A DNA stretch of 64,000 nt from Pseudomonas sp. S04 (GTDB lineage: Bacteria; Pseudomonadota; Gammaproteobacteria; Pseudomonadales; Pseudomonadaceae): contig NZ_CP019427.1 of the NCBI RefSeq assembly GCF_009834545.1, forward strand, positions 2,424,001 through 2,488,000, given 5' to 3'. How positions within the stretch are numbered: position 1 is the stretch's first letter; each line of letters begins with the position of its first letter. Of this stretch, positions 37,359 through 47,724 are shown piece after piece. The position numbers and the translations under genes are program-made. The notes beneath the pieces are model-generated. The model was not told the DNA's origin and searched no databases. It was given only the letters and a program-made list of their open reading frames with translations.

Positions 37359-38576
37359 ATGTCTTCTACGTTGAATATCGCTGCCGTGGAAAAAGGCGCT
37401 GCGCCGGTGGGTGCGCACCTGGTGCGCGACGTCAGCCTGCCGGCGCTGGTGCTGCACCGCGCAGCGCTTGAGCACAACATCACCTGGATGCAGCAGTTCG
37501 TTACTGCCAGCGGCGCGCAACTGGCGCCCCACGGCAAGACCAGCATGACCCCGGCCCTGTTCCGTCGCCAACTGGCGGCCGGTGCCTGGGGCATTACCCT
37601 GGCCACCGCCGTGCAGACCCGAGCCGCCTACGCCCACGGCGTGCGTCGGGTGTTGATGGCCAACCAGTTGGTCGGCGCACCGAACATGGCGCTGATTGCC
37701 GAACTGTTGGCCGACCCGGACTTTGATTTCCACTGCATGGTCGACCACCCGGACAACGTCGCCGACCTCGGCGGTTTTTTTGCCGCACGTGGCCAGCGCT
37801 TGAACGTAATGATCGAGTACGGCGTGGTCGGCGGCCGTTGTGGTTGCCGCAGCGAAGCCGAAGTGCTGGCGCTGGCGGCGGCAATCGAGGCCCACCCGGG
37901 CCTGGCCTTGACCGGCATTGAAGGTTACGAAGGGGTGATCCACGGTGAGCAGGCGGTCAGTGGCATTCGTCAGTTCGCCGCCTCCCTGGTGCGCCTGGCC
38001 GTGCAGTTGCAAGGCAGCGGGGCGTTCGCCATCGAGCGACCGATCGTCACGGCATCGGGGTCGGCCTGGTACGACCTGATCGCCGAATCCTTCGCGGCGC
38101 AGAACGCGGCGGGGCGTTTCCTCAGTGTGTTGCGCCCAGGCAGTTATGTGGCCCACGACCATGGCATCTACAAAGAGGCGCAATGCTGCGTGCTGGATCG
38201 CCGTAGCGACCTGCACGAAGGTCTGCGCCCGGCACTGGAAGTCTGGGCCCACGTGCAGTCGTTGCCGGAACCGGGCTTCGCGGTGATTGCCCTGGGCAAG
38301 CGCGACGTGGCCTATGACGCCGGCTTGCCGGTGCCGTTGCGCCGCTACCCAGCCGGTGTGATACCGGCGTTGGGTGATGACGTGGCGGCGTGCAAGGTTA
38401 CGGCGGTGATGGACCAGCACGCCTTCATGACGGTGGCCCCGGGCATTGAATTGCGGGTCGGCGACATCATTTCGTTCGGCACTTCGCACCCGTGCCTGAC
38501 GTTCGATAAATGGCGCACTGGGTTGTTGGTGGATGAGCAGTTGCGGGTGATTGAAAGCATGCAAACCTGTTTCTAG
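37359..38576 (+). CDS. PLP-dependent amino-acid deaminase (D-threonine aldolase/DSD1-like)
   Basis: Encodes 405 aa. The alanine-racemase-type TIM barrel starts at about 25 with LVLHRAALEHNITWM, and the PLP Lys is in APHGKTSM (about residue 68). The C-terminal beta-domain carries the metal ligands His and Cys of the D-serine dehydratase/D-threonine aldolase family (MDQHAF near 352, SHPCLTF near 380). Such enzymes deaminate D-serine, D-threonine or 3-hydroxy amino acids in a Zn- or Mn-dependent way. It is the third gene of the RidA-IclR operon. The RidA partner suits a dehydratase that releases enamines. The substrate is not certain: D-serine, D-threonine or a hydroxylated derivative. Confidence 0.88.
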   Translation: MSSTLNIAAVEKGAAPVGAHLVRDVSLPALVLHRAALEHNITWMQQFVTASGAQLAPHGKTSMTPALFRRQLAAGAWGITLATAVQTRAAYAHGVRRVLMANQLVGAPNMALIAELLADPDFDFHCMVDHPDNVADLGGFFAARGQRLNVMIEYGVVGGRCGCRSEAEVLALAAAIEAHPGLALTGIEGYEGVIHGEQAVSGIRQFAASLVRLAVQLQGSGAFAIERPIVTASGSAWYDLIAESFAAQNAAGRFLSVLRPGSYVAHDHGIYKEAQCCVLDRRSDLHEGLRPALEVWAHVQSLPEPGFAVIALGKRDVAYDAGLPVPLRRYPAGVIPALGDDVAACKVTAVMDQHAFMTVAPGIELRVGDIISFGTSHPCLTFDKWRTGLLVDEQLRVIESMQTCF

Positions 38577-38641
38577 ACCCGCAAACGAGTTGCTGCCTTC
38601 GCGGGCAAGCCCACACCAAAAGCTCAGGATTCCCCAGGATA

Positions 38642-38725
38642 ATGAAAACCTTCAGCGGCCCCAATCCACCACGCATTGCCCTGATCGGCGAGTGCATGAT
38701 CGAGCTGCAACAGCGCGCCGACGGG
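38642..38725 (+). pseudogene. Truncated start of a KdgK-like sugar kinase
   Basis: After an AGGATA site an ATG opens MKTFSGPNPPRIALIGECMI and continues ELQQRADG, about 28 residues. This is the first beta-strand of pfkB-family 2-keto-3-deoxygluconate kinases (IALIGECMIEL). After 38725 similarity stops and the sequence runs straight into the ppiC 3' region. The kinase body of about 280 residues is absent. The open frame that continues to 39082 is antisense to ppiC and meaningless. In related Pseudomonas a full kinase often follows the amino-acid deaminase, so a deletion fused the gene start to the neighbour. Confidence 0.75.
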
Positions 38726-38755
38726 GGCGTTGATTCCCAGGGTCTGAGGCCGGGC

Positions 38756-39031
38756 TCAGTCGCGGTAGAACACTTGCACCAGGTGATAGCCGAACTTGCT
38801 CTTGATTGGCCCGTGGACCACGCGCAATGGCTTCTTGAAAATCACCGCATCGATGGCGCCGACCATTTGCCCGGGCCGTACTTCGCCGAGGTCGCCGCCG
38901 CGCTTGCCGGACGGGCAGGTAGAGTATTTCTTGGCCAGCACATCGAACGCCTCGCCCTTGGCGATACGTTGCTTGAGCTGTTCGGCCTCATCGGCGGTTT
39001 TCACCAGAATATGGCGGGCTTGAGCTTTCAT
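38756..39031 (-). CDS. ppiC: Single-domain parvulin peptidyl-prolyl isomerase
   Basis: Encodes 91 aa, a stand-alone PpiC/parvulin domain. It begins KAQARHILVKTADEAEQLK and has FDVLAKKYSTCPSGKRGGDLG and FGYHLVQVFYRD, the conserved blocks that include the active-site Cys/His region. It catalyses prolyl cis-trans isomerisation in the cytoplasm; there is no signal peptide. It lies downstream of the hybrid kinase gene in the opposite direction of the deaminase operon, and its 3' end abuts the kinase remnant at 38725. A paralog lies at 53485-53766. Confidence 0.92.
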   Translation of the reverse strand: MKAQARHILVKTADEAEQLKQRIAKGEAFDVLAKKYSTCPSGKRGGDLGEVRPGQMVGAIDAVIFKKPLRVVHGPIKSKFGYHLVQVFYRD

Positions 39032-39072
39032 TCGGACAGTTACCCTGGAACGGTGGTGGCGGCGGGGCGCGA

Positions 39073-41619
39073 TTATGCCTGATATCCGCCTGCGGGGCGG
39101 ATCATCTGGCGAATCTTGCCGGCCAGTTGCTCGATGGTAAACGGCTTGGCCAGCAGGTCCATGCCCTCGTCGAGGAAGCCCTGGCGTTCGGCGGCCTGTT
39201 GCGCATAACCGGTCATGAACAGCACTTTCAGCTCGGGGCGATGCTGGCGGGCGATCTCCGCCAGTTGCCGGCCATTCATCCCGGGCAGGCCGACGTCGGT
39301 CACCAGCAGATCGATGCGCAACTCCGATTCCAGCAAGGGCAACGCGCTGTGGGCATCTTCGGCGGCCTGGGTGTTGTAGCCCAGTTCCGTGAGCACGTTG
39401 AGCACCAGCAGGCGCACCGCCGGATCGTCCTCCACCAGCACCACCGACTCACCGGCGACCGCGAAGGCGCCGCCCAGGTTCGGCGTGGGCACCGCCGCCA
39501 GCGCCGGGCTGTGCAGGCGCGGCAGGTACAAGCGCACGCAGGTGCCCTCGCCGGGTTCGCTGCTGAGGGTGGCGTGGCCGCCGGATTGCTGGGCAAAACC
39601 GTAGATCATCGACAAGCCCAGGCCGGTGCCCTGGCCAATGGGCTTGGTGGTGAAAAAGGGGTCGAAGGCCTTGGCCAGGACGCGTGGACTCATGCCTGAG
39701 CCATTGTCGCGCACGCCGAGCATTACGTAGTCGCCCGCCTTGACCGGTTCCAGGGTGCTGATGTCGCTGCCGTCGAGGTAGCTGTTGGCGGTTTCGATCA
39801 GTAATTCACCGCCGTCGGGCATGGCATCGCGGGCGTTGATCACCAGGTTGAGCAGGGCGTTTTCCAACTGCCCGGCATCGGTGTTGACCGGCCACACGCC
39901 GGGGGCCAGATCGAACTTCAATTCGATCTGTTCACCCTTGGTCCGGCGGATCAACTCTTCGAGCGAGCGCACCAGGCTGTTGGGGTCCAGCGGTTGGCGA
40001 TCCAGCGATTGCCGGCGGGAGAAGGCCAGCAGGCGGTGGGTCAGGGCGGCGGCACGATTGGCCGAGGCCACGGCCGCCTCGGCGAAGCGCCCGATGTCCT
40101 CGGTACGGCCATCGTCGATGTAGCGCTGGATCAGGTCCAGGCTGCCGATGATGCCGGTCAGCATATTGTTGAAGTCATGGGCGATGCCACCTGTGAGCTG
40201 TCCCACGGCTTCCATCTTCTGCGCATGGCGCAAGGCATCCTCGGCCCGTTCGCGCTCGAACATTTCGTTCTGCAGGCGCTGGTTGACCTCGGCCAGCGCC
40301 TGGGTGCGCGCGGCTACCCGTTCCTCCAGGGTTTCATTGAGGTTGCGCAGGGCTTCCTCGGTCTGTTTGCGCTCGGTTTCGTCGATCACGAAAATGTAGA
40401 AACCATTCACCGAGCCATCCGGGCCGAAGCGCGGCAGGTACTTCATCAGCGCGTACCGCGGGCGACCGTCGCGGTGCGGGGAGTAGGCCTCGAAGCTGCA
40501 GGCCTTGCCGGCCAGCGCCGCCTGGATATGCTCCAGCCGCGTGGCATACATGTCCGCGCCGAGAATCTCGAGGATGGATTTGCCGTACAACTCCTGCGGG
40601 GTCATGCCGTACCAGTCGAGGTAGGCGCTGTTGTTCAGGCGAAAGCGTTGCTCGTGGTCGACATAGCCGATCAGCACCGGCATCGCGTTGATGATCAGTT
40701 GCAGTTCGGTCTGGCTTTGGCGCAGCGCCTGTTCGGTGTGCTTGCGCTCGGTCAGGTCGAGGGCGGCGCCGAGAAAGCGGATCGGCCGGCCGTGGTGATC
40801 CTTGTAGCAGCGGCCCCGGGCAAACACCCAGCGCACCTCGCCATTGGCCTGCAGCAGACGGTATTCCTCGGCGTATTCGCCGGCGTGGCTGATGCAGTGC
40901 TTGATGCTGCGCGTGACCATGGCCCGGTCTTCCGGGTGTACGCCGTGCAGGTACTCGCTGATGGGCAACTGGCTGGCGCGGCTCGGGTCGACGCCGTGCA
41001 ACTGGGCGAAATGGGCATCGGCGAGAAACCGGTCGCTGCCGATATCCCAGTCCCAGGTGCCGACCGACTCGGTGGCGGCGAGGGCCAGTTGCAGGCGCTG
41101 CTCGCTGTCTTGCTGGGCCTTGAGGCTGGCGTCCGAGCGTTGCTTGAGCTCGAGGGCGATGCGCCGGCGTTCGTTGGTTTCGATGGCGGTGACCAGGATC
41201 CCGGCCACCAGCCCATGTTCGTCGCGTATCGGGCTGTAGGTCAGGTCCAGCCAGAATTCCTGTTCCTGGCCTTCGCGTTGCAGGCTGAACCGTTGCTCGC
41301 TGTAGGAGCGCACCTGGCCCTGCAGCACCGCGTGGTAGATCGGGGTGGTGAAATCTTCGAGCTCCGGCCACGTCAGGTGCGTTGGCTGGCCGAACGCCTC
41401 GGGGTGTTTGTTACCGGCCAGCAGGGCGAAGCCGTCGTTGTAGATCTGCGCCAGTTGCGGGCCCCAGAGCAGGAGCATGGGCATCGGCGAGTGAATCACG
41501 ATGTCCACCGCGGTGCGCAGGCTCTGTGGCCACTGGCTGGCAGCCCCCAGCGGGCTTTGTGTCCAGTCGAGGCGGGCAATCAGGGCCTGGGCGTCGCCGC
41601 CGTTGGGGGAGTGATTCAT
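39073..41619 (-). CDS. Soluble PAS-containing hybrid histidine kinase
   Basis: Encodes 848 aa without transmembrane helices. Three PAS/PAC-type sensor segments come first (about 1-145; 185-310 with [20 protein letters not shown]; 320-440 with [19 protein letters not shown]). A coiled coil ([19 protein letters not shown]) follows. The kinase has H-box [14 protein letters not shown]-box [13 protein letters not shown], and G-boxes DNGSGMS and [10 protein letters not shown]-terminal receiver domain (about 735-848) has the phospho-Asp in [13 protein letters not shown] and Lys in LLAKPFT. The ATG at 41619 follows GCAGGAATCCGCG. No response regulator or output gene is adjacent, so its target is unknown; the PAS set suggests a cytosolic redox or light cue, unproven. 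Confidence 0.9.
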   Translation of the reverse strand: MNHSPNGGDAQALIARLDWTQSPLGAASQWPQSLRTAVDIVIHSPMPMLLLWGPQLAQIYNDGFALLAGNKHPEAFGQPTHLTWPELEDFTTPIYHAVLQGQVRSYSEQRFSLQREGQEQEFWLDLTYSPIRDEHGLVAGILVTAIETNERRRIALELKQRSDASLKAQQDSEQRLQLALAATESVGTWDWDIGSDRFLADAHFAQLHGVDPSRASQLPISEYLHGVHPEDRAMVTRSIKHCISHAGEYAEEYRLLQANGEVRWVFARGRCYKDHHGRPIRFLGAALDLTERKHTEQALRQSQTELQLIINAMPVLIGYVDHEQRFRLNNSAYLDWYGMTPQELYGKSILEILGADMYATRLEHIQAALAGKACSFEAYSPHRDGRPRYALMKYLPRFGPDGSVNGFYIFVIDETERKQTEEALRNLNETLEERVAARTQALAEVNQRLQNEMFERERAEDALRHAQKMEAVGQLTGGIAHDFNNMLTGIIGSLDLIQRYIDDGRTEDIGRFAEAAVASANRAAALTHRLLAFSRRQSLDRQPLDPNSLVRSLEELIRRTKGEQIELKFDLAPGVWPVNTDAGQLENALLNLVINARDAMPDGGELLIETANSYLDGSDISTLEPVKAGDYVMLGVRDNGSGMSPRVLAKAFDPFFTTKPIGQGTGLGLSMIYGFAQQSGGHATLSSEPGEGTCVRLYLPRLHSPALAAVPTPNLGGAFAVAGESVVLVEDDPAVRLLVLNVLTELGYNTQAAEDAHSALPLLESELRIDLLVTDVGLPGMNGRQLAEIARQHRPELKVLFMTGYAQQAAERQGFLDEGMDLLAKPFTIEQLAGKIRQMIRPAGGYQA

Positions 41620-41715
41620 CGCGGATTCCTGCGTCCTGTCATCGGGCATGTCGAGGATGTAGACGCCTGGCTGCCGAAAAAGTCTCGTCGCTGCCCGATT
41701 TCATTGCGACCAGCG

Positions 41716-43671
<1,956 letters not shown>

Positions 43672-43717
43672 AAATTGCCTCTTGTTTTTAGGGGGGGCAG
43701 GTGGCGCTGTGTGTGGG

Positions 43718-44491
43718 TTACTGCGCCAGCCACCCGCCATCGATATTCCACGCCGCGCCACGCACCTGGCTGCCGGCGTCGCTGCAGAGGAACAGCACCA
43801 GTTCGCCCAGTTGCGGCGGGGTGACAAATTCCAGCGACGGTTGTTTCTCGGCCAGCAGGTCATGCTGCGCTTGCTGCGGCTCGACACCGGCGGCGGCGCG
43901 GTCATCGATCTGCTTCTGCACCAGCGGTGTCAGCACCCAGCCAGGGCAGATGGCGTTGCAGGTGATGTTGCTGGTGGCGGTTTCCAGGCCGACCACCTTG
44001 GTCAGGCCGATCACCCCATGCTTGGCGGCGACGTACGCGGCCTTGCCCACTGACCCGACCTGGCCATGCACCGAGGCGATATTGATGATCCGTCCCCAGC
44101 CTTTGGCGCGCATGCCCGGCAGGCTCAGGCGGGTGCTGTGGAACACCGAGGACAGGTTGATCGCGATGATCGAGTCCCAGCGCTCCACGGGGAAGTCCTC
44201 CACGGCGGACACATGCTGGATCCCGGCGTTGTTGACCAGGATGTCGATGCCACCGAACTCGCGCTCGGCGTAGGCGAGCATCTCGGCGATTTGCGCCGGA
44301 TCGCTGACGTCGGCCGGGTGATGGCCGACCTTGCCGCCGAATTGCCCGACGTCGGCGATGACCTGGGAGGCGTCGCCAAAACCATTGAGGACCAGGTTGG
44401 CGCCGGCCTTGGCCAGGCTCAGCGCGATGCCCAGGCCGATGCCGCTGGTGGAGCCGGTGACCAGTGCGGTCTTGCCCGATAGAAATGTCAT
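43718..44491 (-). CDS. hbdH: D-3-hydroxybutyrate dehydrogenase
   Basis: Encodes 257 aa. It is an SDR with TGSTSGIGLGIA (NAD site), NNAGIQHVS, and the catalytic Ser-Tyr-Lys set in SVHGQVGSVGKAAYVAAKHG. The characteristic C-terminal CNAICPGWVLTPLVQKQI and a Q-rich loop match 3-hydroxybutyrate dehydrogenases (also called bdhA). It oxidises D-3-hydroxybutyrate to acetoacetate with NAD+. The ATG at 44491 has an AGG 6 nt upstream and lies 7 bp after the permease stop, so the two genes are coupled; the acetoacetyl-CoA synthetase follows after 46 bp. Confidence 0.95.
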   Translation of the reverse strand: MTFLSGKTALVTGSTSGIGLGIALSLAKAGANLVLNGFGDASQVIADVGQFGGKVGHHPADVSDPAQIAEMLAYAEREFGGIDILVNNAGIQHVSAVEDFPVERWDSIIAINLSSVFHSTRLSLPGMRAKGWGRIINIASVHGQVGSVGKAAYVAAKHGVIGLTKVVGLETATSNITCNAICPGWVLTPLVQKQIDDRAAAGVEPQQAQHDLLAEKQPSLEFVTPPQLGELVLFLCSDAGSQVRGAAWNIDGGWLAQ

Positions 44492-44498
44492 GAATGCC

Positions 44499-45890
44499 TC
44501 ACACAATGCCGGTGGCGTAGAAGGTAGCGATAACGACGAAGACCGCCAGGGTCTTGATCAGCGTAATACAGAAAATGTCTTTGTAGGCTTCGCGGTGGGT
44601 CAGGCCCGTGACCGCCAGCAGGGTAATCACCGCGCCGTTGTGGGGCAGGGTGTCCATGCCGCCACTGGCCATGGCCGCCACCCGGTGCAGCACTTCCAGG
44701 GGGATGTTGGCGGCGTGGGCGGCAGCGATGAAGTCGTTGGCCATGGCGGCCAGCGCGATGCTCATGCCGCCCGAGGCGGAACCGGTGATGCCGGCCAGCA
44801 GGGTCACGGTAATTGCTTCATTGACCAGCGGGTTGGGGATGCTTTTGAGCCAGTCGGCCAGCACCAGGAAGCCCGGCAGGGAGGCGATGACCGCACCGAA
44901 GCCGTATTCCGAGGCGGTGTTCATGGCCGCCAGCAGGGCGCCGCTGACCGCACTCTTGCTGCCTTCGGCGAGCTTGCTGCGAATCGCCTGGAAGCCGAAC
45001 ACCAGCACCATCAGGATGCCTACCAGCAAGGCTGCCTGCACGGCCCAGATGGCGGTGAGCTTGGCGATTTCGGTGGTCACCGGCGCGGTCATGCCGGGCA
45101 GGCTGAGGCTGTGGGTCTTGCCGTACCACTGGGGAATCCAGTGGGTGAACAGCAGGTTCATGATGCCCACCGCCAGCAGCGGCGACAGGGCCAGCCAGGG
45201 GTTGGGCAGCTTGATATCCTCGGCGGTTTCCGGTTCGTTGCGCAGCACGCTGCCATAACCTTCACCGCTGCGCTGGGCCTTGTTGCGCTGGCGCTGGAGA
45301 AACAGCATGCCGGCGCAGAACACGAAAATCGTGCCAATTACTCCCAGCCACGGCGCAGCCCAGGCGGTGGTGTTGAAGAAGGTACTGGGGATGATGTTCT
45401 GGATTTGCGGGGTGCCCGGCAGGGCATCCATGGTGAACGAGAAAGCGCCGAGGGCGATGGTGGCCGGGATCAGCCGCTTGGGAATGTTGCTCTGCTTGAA
45501 CATCTCGGCCGCGAAGGGGTACACCGCGAACACCACGACGAACAGCGAGACGCCGCCGTAGGTGAGCAAGGCGCAGACCAGCACGATCACCAGCATCGCC
45601 TGGCGGGTGCCCAACAGGCGGATGGCGGCGGCCACGATCGAGCGCGAGAAGCCCGACAGCTCGATCAGCTTGCCGAACACTGCACCGAGCAGGAAGACCG
45701 GGAAATACAGTTTGATGAAGCCGACCATTTTCTCCATGAACACCCCGGTAAAGGCGGGCGCAACGGCGGAGGGGTCGGTCAGCAGGACGGCGCCAAGGGC
45801 GGCAATCGGGGCAAAGAGGATAACGCTATAGCCACGGTAGGCTGCGAGCATCAGCAGCGCGAGGGCTGCCAAGGCAATGATCACACTCAT
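44499..45890 (-). CDS. GntP-family permease (probable 3-hydroxybutyrate transporter)
   Basis: Encodes 463 aa with about 12 membrane helices and the GntP-like signatures FPVFLLGAVFGKLIELSGF, FVVVFAVYPFAAEMFK, and a repeat near the C-terminus (GSASGGMSIALAAMANDF, then ASGGMDTLPHNGAV). The GntP/CitMHS superfamily transports organic acids. The substrate is inferred from the operon with hbdH and acetoacetyl-CoA synthetase and from divergence-like placement next to HbcR. It is the first gene, about 60 bp downstream of the sigma-54-type promoter candidate at 45951-45965. Confidence 0.88.
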   Translation of the reverse strand: MSVIIALAALALLMLAAYRGYSVILFAPIAALGAVLLTDPSAVAPAFTGVFMEKMVGFIKLYFPVFLLGAVFGKLIELSGFSRSIVAAAIRLLGTRQAMLVIVLVCALLTYGGVSLFVVVFAVYPFAAEMFKQSNIPKRLIPATIALGAFSFTMDALPGTPQIQNIIPSTFFNTTAWAAPWLGVIGTIFVFCAGMLFLQRQRNKAQRSGEGYGSVLRNEPETAEDIKLPNPWLALSPLLAVGIMNLLFTHWIPQWYGKTHSLSLPGMTAPVTTEIAKLTAIWAVQAALLVGILMVLVFGFQAIRSKLAEGSKSAVSGALLAAMNTASEYGFGAVIASLPGFLVLADWLKSIPNPLVNEAITVTLLAGITGSASGGMSIALAAMANDFIAAAHAANIPLEVLHRVAAMASGGMDTLPHNGAVITLLAVTGLTHREAYKDIFCITLIKTLAVFVVIATFYATGIV

Positions 45891-45950
45891 GGTGTGTCTC
45901 CTTCGATTGTTATTTTTTTAGGGGGTAAAGCAGGTGTGGAAGGGGCTATA

Positions 45951-45965
45951 GCGGGTTTTGTGCCA
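45951..45965 (-). promoter_or_regulatory. Sigma-54 promoter candidate for the ketone-body operon
   Basis: On the minus strand TGGCACAAAACCCGC has the -24 GG and the -12 GC in correct spacing; only the two bases before the GC differ from TTGC. It lies 61 bp before the GntP start and just downstream of an AT-rich stretch (45966-46040). HbcR is the expected activator. Confidence 0.7.
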
Positions 45966-46028
45966 GGTCTTTAAGTTATTGATTTATAAGGTTTATTTTC
46001 TTTGTTGGTAATATTTTTTAATAATTTG

Positions 46029-46042
46029 TCTCAGTATTGAGA
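46029..46042. promoter_or_regulatory. TCTCA inverted repeat, candidate HbcR site
   Basis: TCTCA-GTAT-TGAGA at 46029-46042 lies about 65-90 bp upstream of the sigma-54 element. A second related inverted repeat, AGTCTC-N6-GAGACT, is at 46163-46180 across the hbcR stop. Their symmetry and distance suit an enhancer-binding protein, but binding is untested. Confidence 0.4.
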
Positions 46043-46064
46043 TGTTTGTCGACGGGGATAACGT

Positions 46065-46135
46065 CATCGCGGGCAAGCCTCGCTCCTACAGGGGAGGGTA
46101 AACGCCTGTAGGGGCAGGGCTTACTCGTGATAGCG
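46065..46135. repeat. Degenerate REPIN between hbcR and the GntP operon
   Basis: CATCGCGGGCAAGCCTCGCT and the imperfect inverse CTGTAGGGGCAGGGCTTACT (ending GTGATAGCG) face each other across a short AT/GC spacer. This lies in the 276-bp gap between the GntP gene and hbcR, which otherwise holds the promoter and activator sites. Confidence 0.75.
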
Positions 46136-46166
46136 CAGTACTTGTCTCTCTATAAAGACTAAAGTC

Positions 46167-47585
46167 TCAATAGGGAGACTCGACAATTCCCAGCGCCACC
46201 ATCTTCTTGTACAAGGTCGACCGCCCCAGCCCCAGCCGAACCGCAGCTTGCGGCACCTTGCCCGCGCATTGGGCCAGGGTGTTCTGGATCAACTGCCGGT
46301 CGAAACGTTCGCGGGCGGCGCTGAAGGTTTCGTTCAGTTGGGGCTCGATCAGCACTGCTGCCGCGCGTTGCACGGGCACCAGGCTGCCGATTGCCGCGCG
46401 AATTTCGCTGGCGTCGAGGATCAAGTCGTCGCTGAGCAGTGCCGCCCGCTCCAGCACGTTGCGCAGTTCGCGGATGTTGCCCGGCCAGGCGTGTTGGCCC
46501 AGCAATTCCAGGGCCGGTTGGTCGAGTTCGTGCTGGCTGCGCAGTTCTTCGAGAATCGCTTCGCTCAAGGCGGGCAGGTCGTCGAGGCGCTCGCGCAGGG
46601 GCGGCACCTGGATCGGCAGGACGTTGAGGCGGTAATACAGGTCGGCGCGAAACTCGCCGCGTTTGATCGCCGCTTCAAGGTCGGTGGAGGTCGCGGCGAT
46701 CACTCGCACGTCACTCTGGATCATTTCATTGGAGCCCACCGGCTCGAATTCCTTCTCCTGCAGCACCCGCAGCAATTTGCTTTGCAGGGGCAGGGGCATG
46801 TCGCCGATCTCATCGAGAAACAGCGTGCCGCCCTGGGCGATTTGCAGCTTGCCGGCGCGTCCCTTGCGATCGGCGCCGGTGAAGGCGCCGGGGGCCGTGC
46901 CGAAAAACTCGGCTTCCAGCAGCGCTTCGGGAATCGCCGCGCTGTTGATGCTGACAAAAGCTTTATGTGCCCGGGGCGAGGCGCTGTGAATTGCCTGGGC
47001 CAGCAGTTCCTTGCCGGTACCGGTTTCCCCCAGCAGCAACACCGGCGAGTCGGTGCTGGCGCTGCGTCGGGCACGGCGCTTGACCTCCAGGCTGGCGGCG
47101 CTGGTGCCGATGAAATGGGCAAAGGTGTACTTGGCCTGGCGGGCCCGCAGCAAGGAGCGGGTGGAGGCCAATTCTTCCTGCATGCTCAGGTAGCGCTTGA
47201 GCATCGGCGACAGGCTGCGCAGCTCATCGAACAGGGCAAAGCCGATGGCACCGATCACGGTCCCGGCATCGTCGTGGATCGGCAGGCGCATCACCACCAG
47301 TGGTTCCTTGGAGGTGTCCTGCATGTCCAGCAGGATCGGCCGGCCGCTGCGCACCACCTCACGCAGCAAACTGCCGGGGATCACGCTTTCGCAGGCCTTG
47401 CCGATGGCCACGGCGGCGGATTCCAGGCCAAAGCGCCGGGCATAGCGCTCGTTCATCCAGACGATGTTGGCGTCGCGGTCGACTATCACCGTGCCTTCGC
47501 TGGATTGCTCGATGATCTCGAACAGTGAGCGGATCGCCAGCGAGCGTACGCGTTGGTAGTCCTTGAGGTTTTCGCCGGTGTTCAT
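46167..47585 (-). CDS. hbcR: Sigma-54-dependent activator of 3-hydroxybutyrate catabolism, HbcR
   Basis: Encodes 472 aa. A PAS domain (about 15-130; SSEGTVIVDRDANIVWMNER) is followed by the AAA+ domain with Walker A GETGTGKELL, GAFTGA, and Walker B GGTLFLDEIGDMPL, then a Fis-type HTH (AAVRLGLGRSTLYKKM). The same order upstream of GntP-bdhA is known in Pseudomonas as HbcR, which activates 3-hydroxybutyrate use with sigma-54. The ATG at 47585 starts the conserved MNTGENLKDYQ; upstream the frame crosses a REPIN and is rejected. It lies in tandem upstream of the GntP-hbdH-AACS operon. The signal sensed by the PAS domain is unknown. Confidence 0.92.
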   Translation of the reverse strand: MNTGENLKDYQRVRSLAIRSLFEIIEQSSEGTVIVDRDANIVWMNERYARRFGLESAAVAIGKACESVIPGSLLREVVRSGRPILLDMQDTSKEPLVVMRLPIHDDAGTVIGAIGFALFDELRSLSPMLKRYLSMQEELASTRSLLRARQAKYTFAHFIGTSAASLEVKRRARRSASTDSPVLLLGETGTGKELLAQAIHSASPRAHKAFVSINSAAIPEALLEAEFFGTAPGAFTGADRKGRAGKLQIAQGGTLFLDEIGDMPLPLQSKLLRVLQEKEFEPVGSNEMIQSDVRVIAATSTDLEAAIKRGEFRADLYYRLNVLPIQVPPLRERLDDLPALSEAILEELRSQHELDQPALELLGQHAWPGNIRELRNVLERAALLSDDLILDASEIRAAIGSLVPVQRAAAVLIEPQLNETFSAARERFDRQLIQNTLAQCAGKVPQAAVRLGLGRSTLYKKMVALGIVESPY

Positions 47586-47623
47586 CGGTTCATTTCCGAG
47601 AGGTGTGTGGGGTGTGGTGGCCT

Positions 47624-47693
47624 CATCGCGAGCAAGCTCGCTCCTACATTTTTCAACCACAGATCCAATGTGGGAGCGAGCTTGCTCGCGATG
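47624..47693. repeat. REPIN upstream of hbcR
   Basis: CATCGCGAGCAAGCTCGCTC at 47624 and its inverse GAGCGAGCTTGCTCGCGATG ending at 47693 flank a short spacer. It lies between the yejF stop (47725) and the hbcR start (47585). Confidence 0.92.
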
Positions 47694-47724
47694 GGGGCAA
47701 TACGGTCCGCCCGCAGACGCGCAA

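Noticed and set aside
38642..39082. A 146-codon frame starting as a sugar kinase
   Set aside because: Only about 28 codons are kinase-like; the rest is antisense to ppiC, so it is listed as a truncated pseudogene instead.
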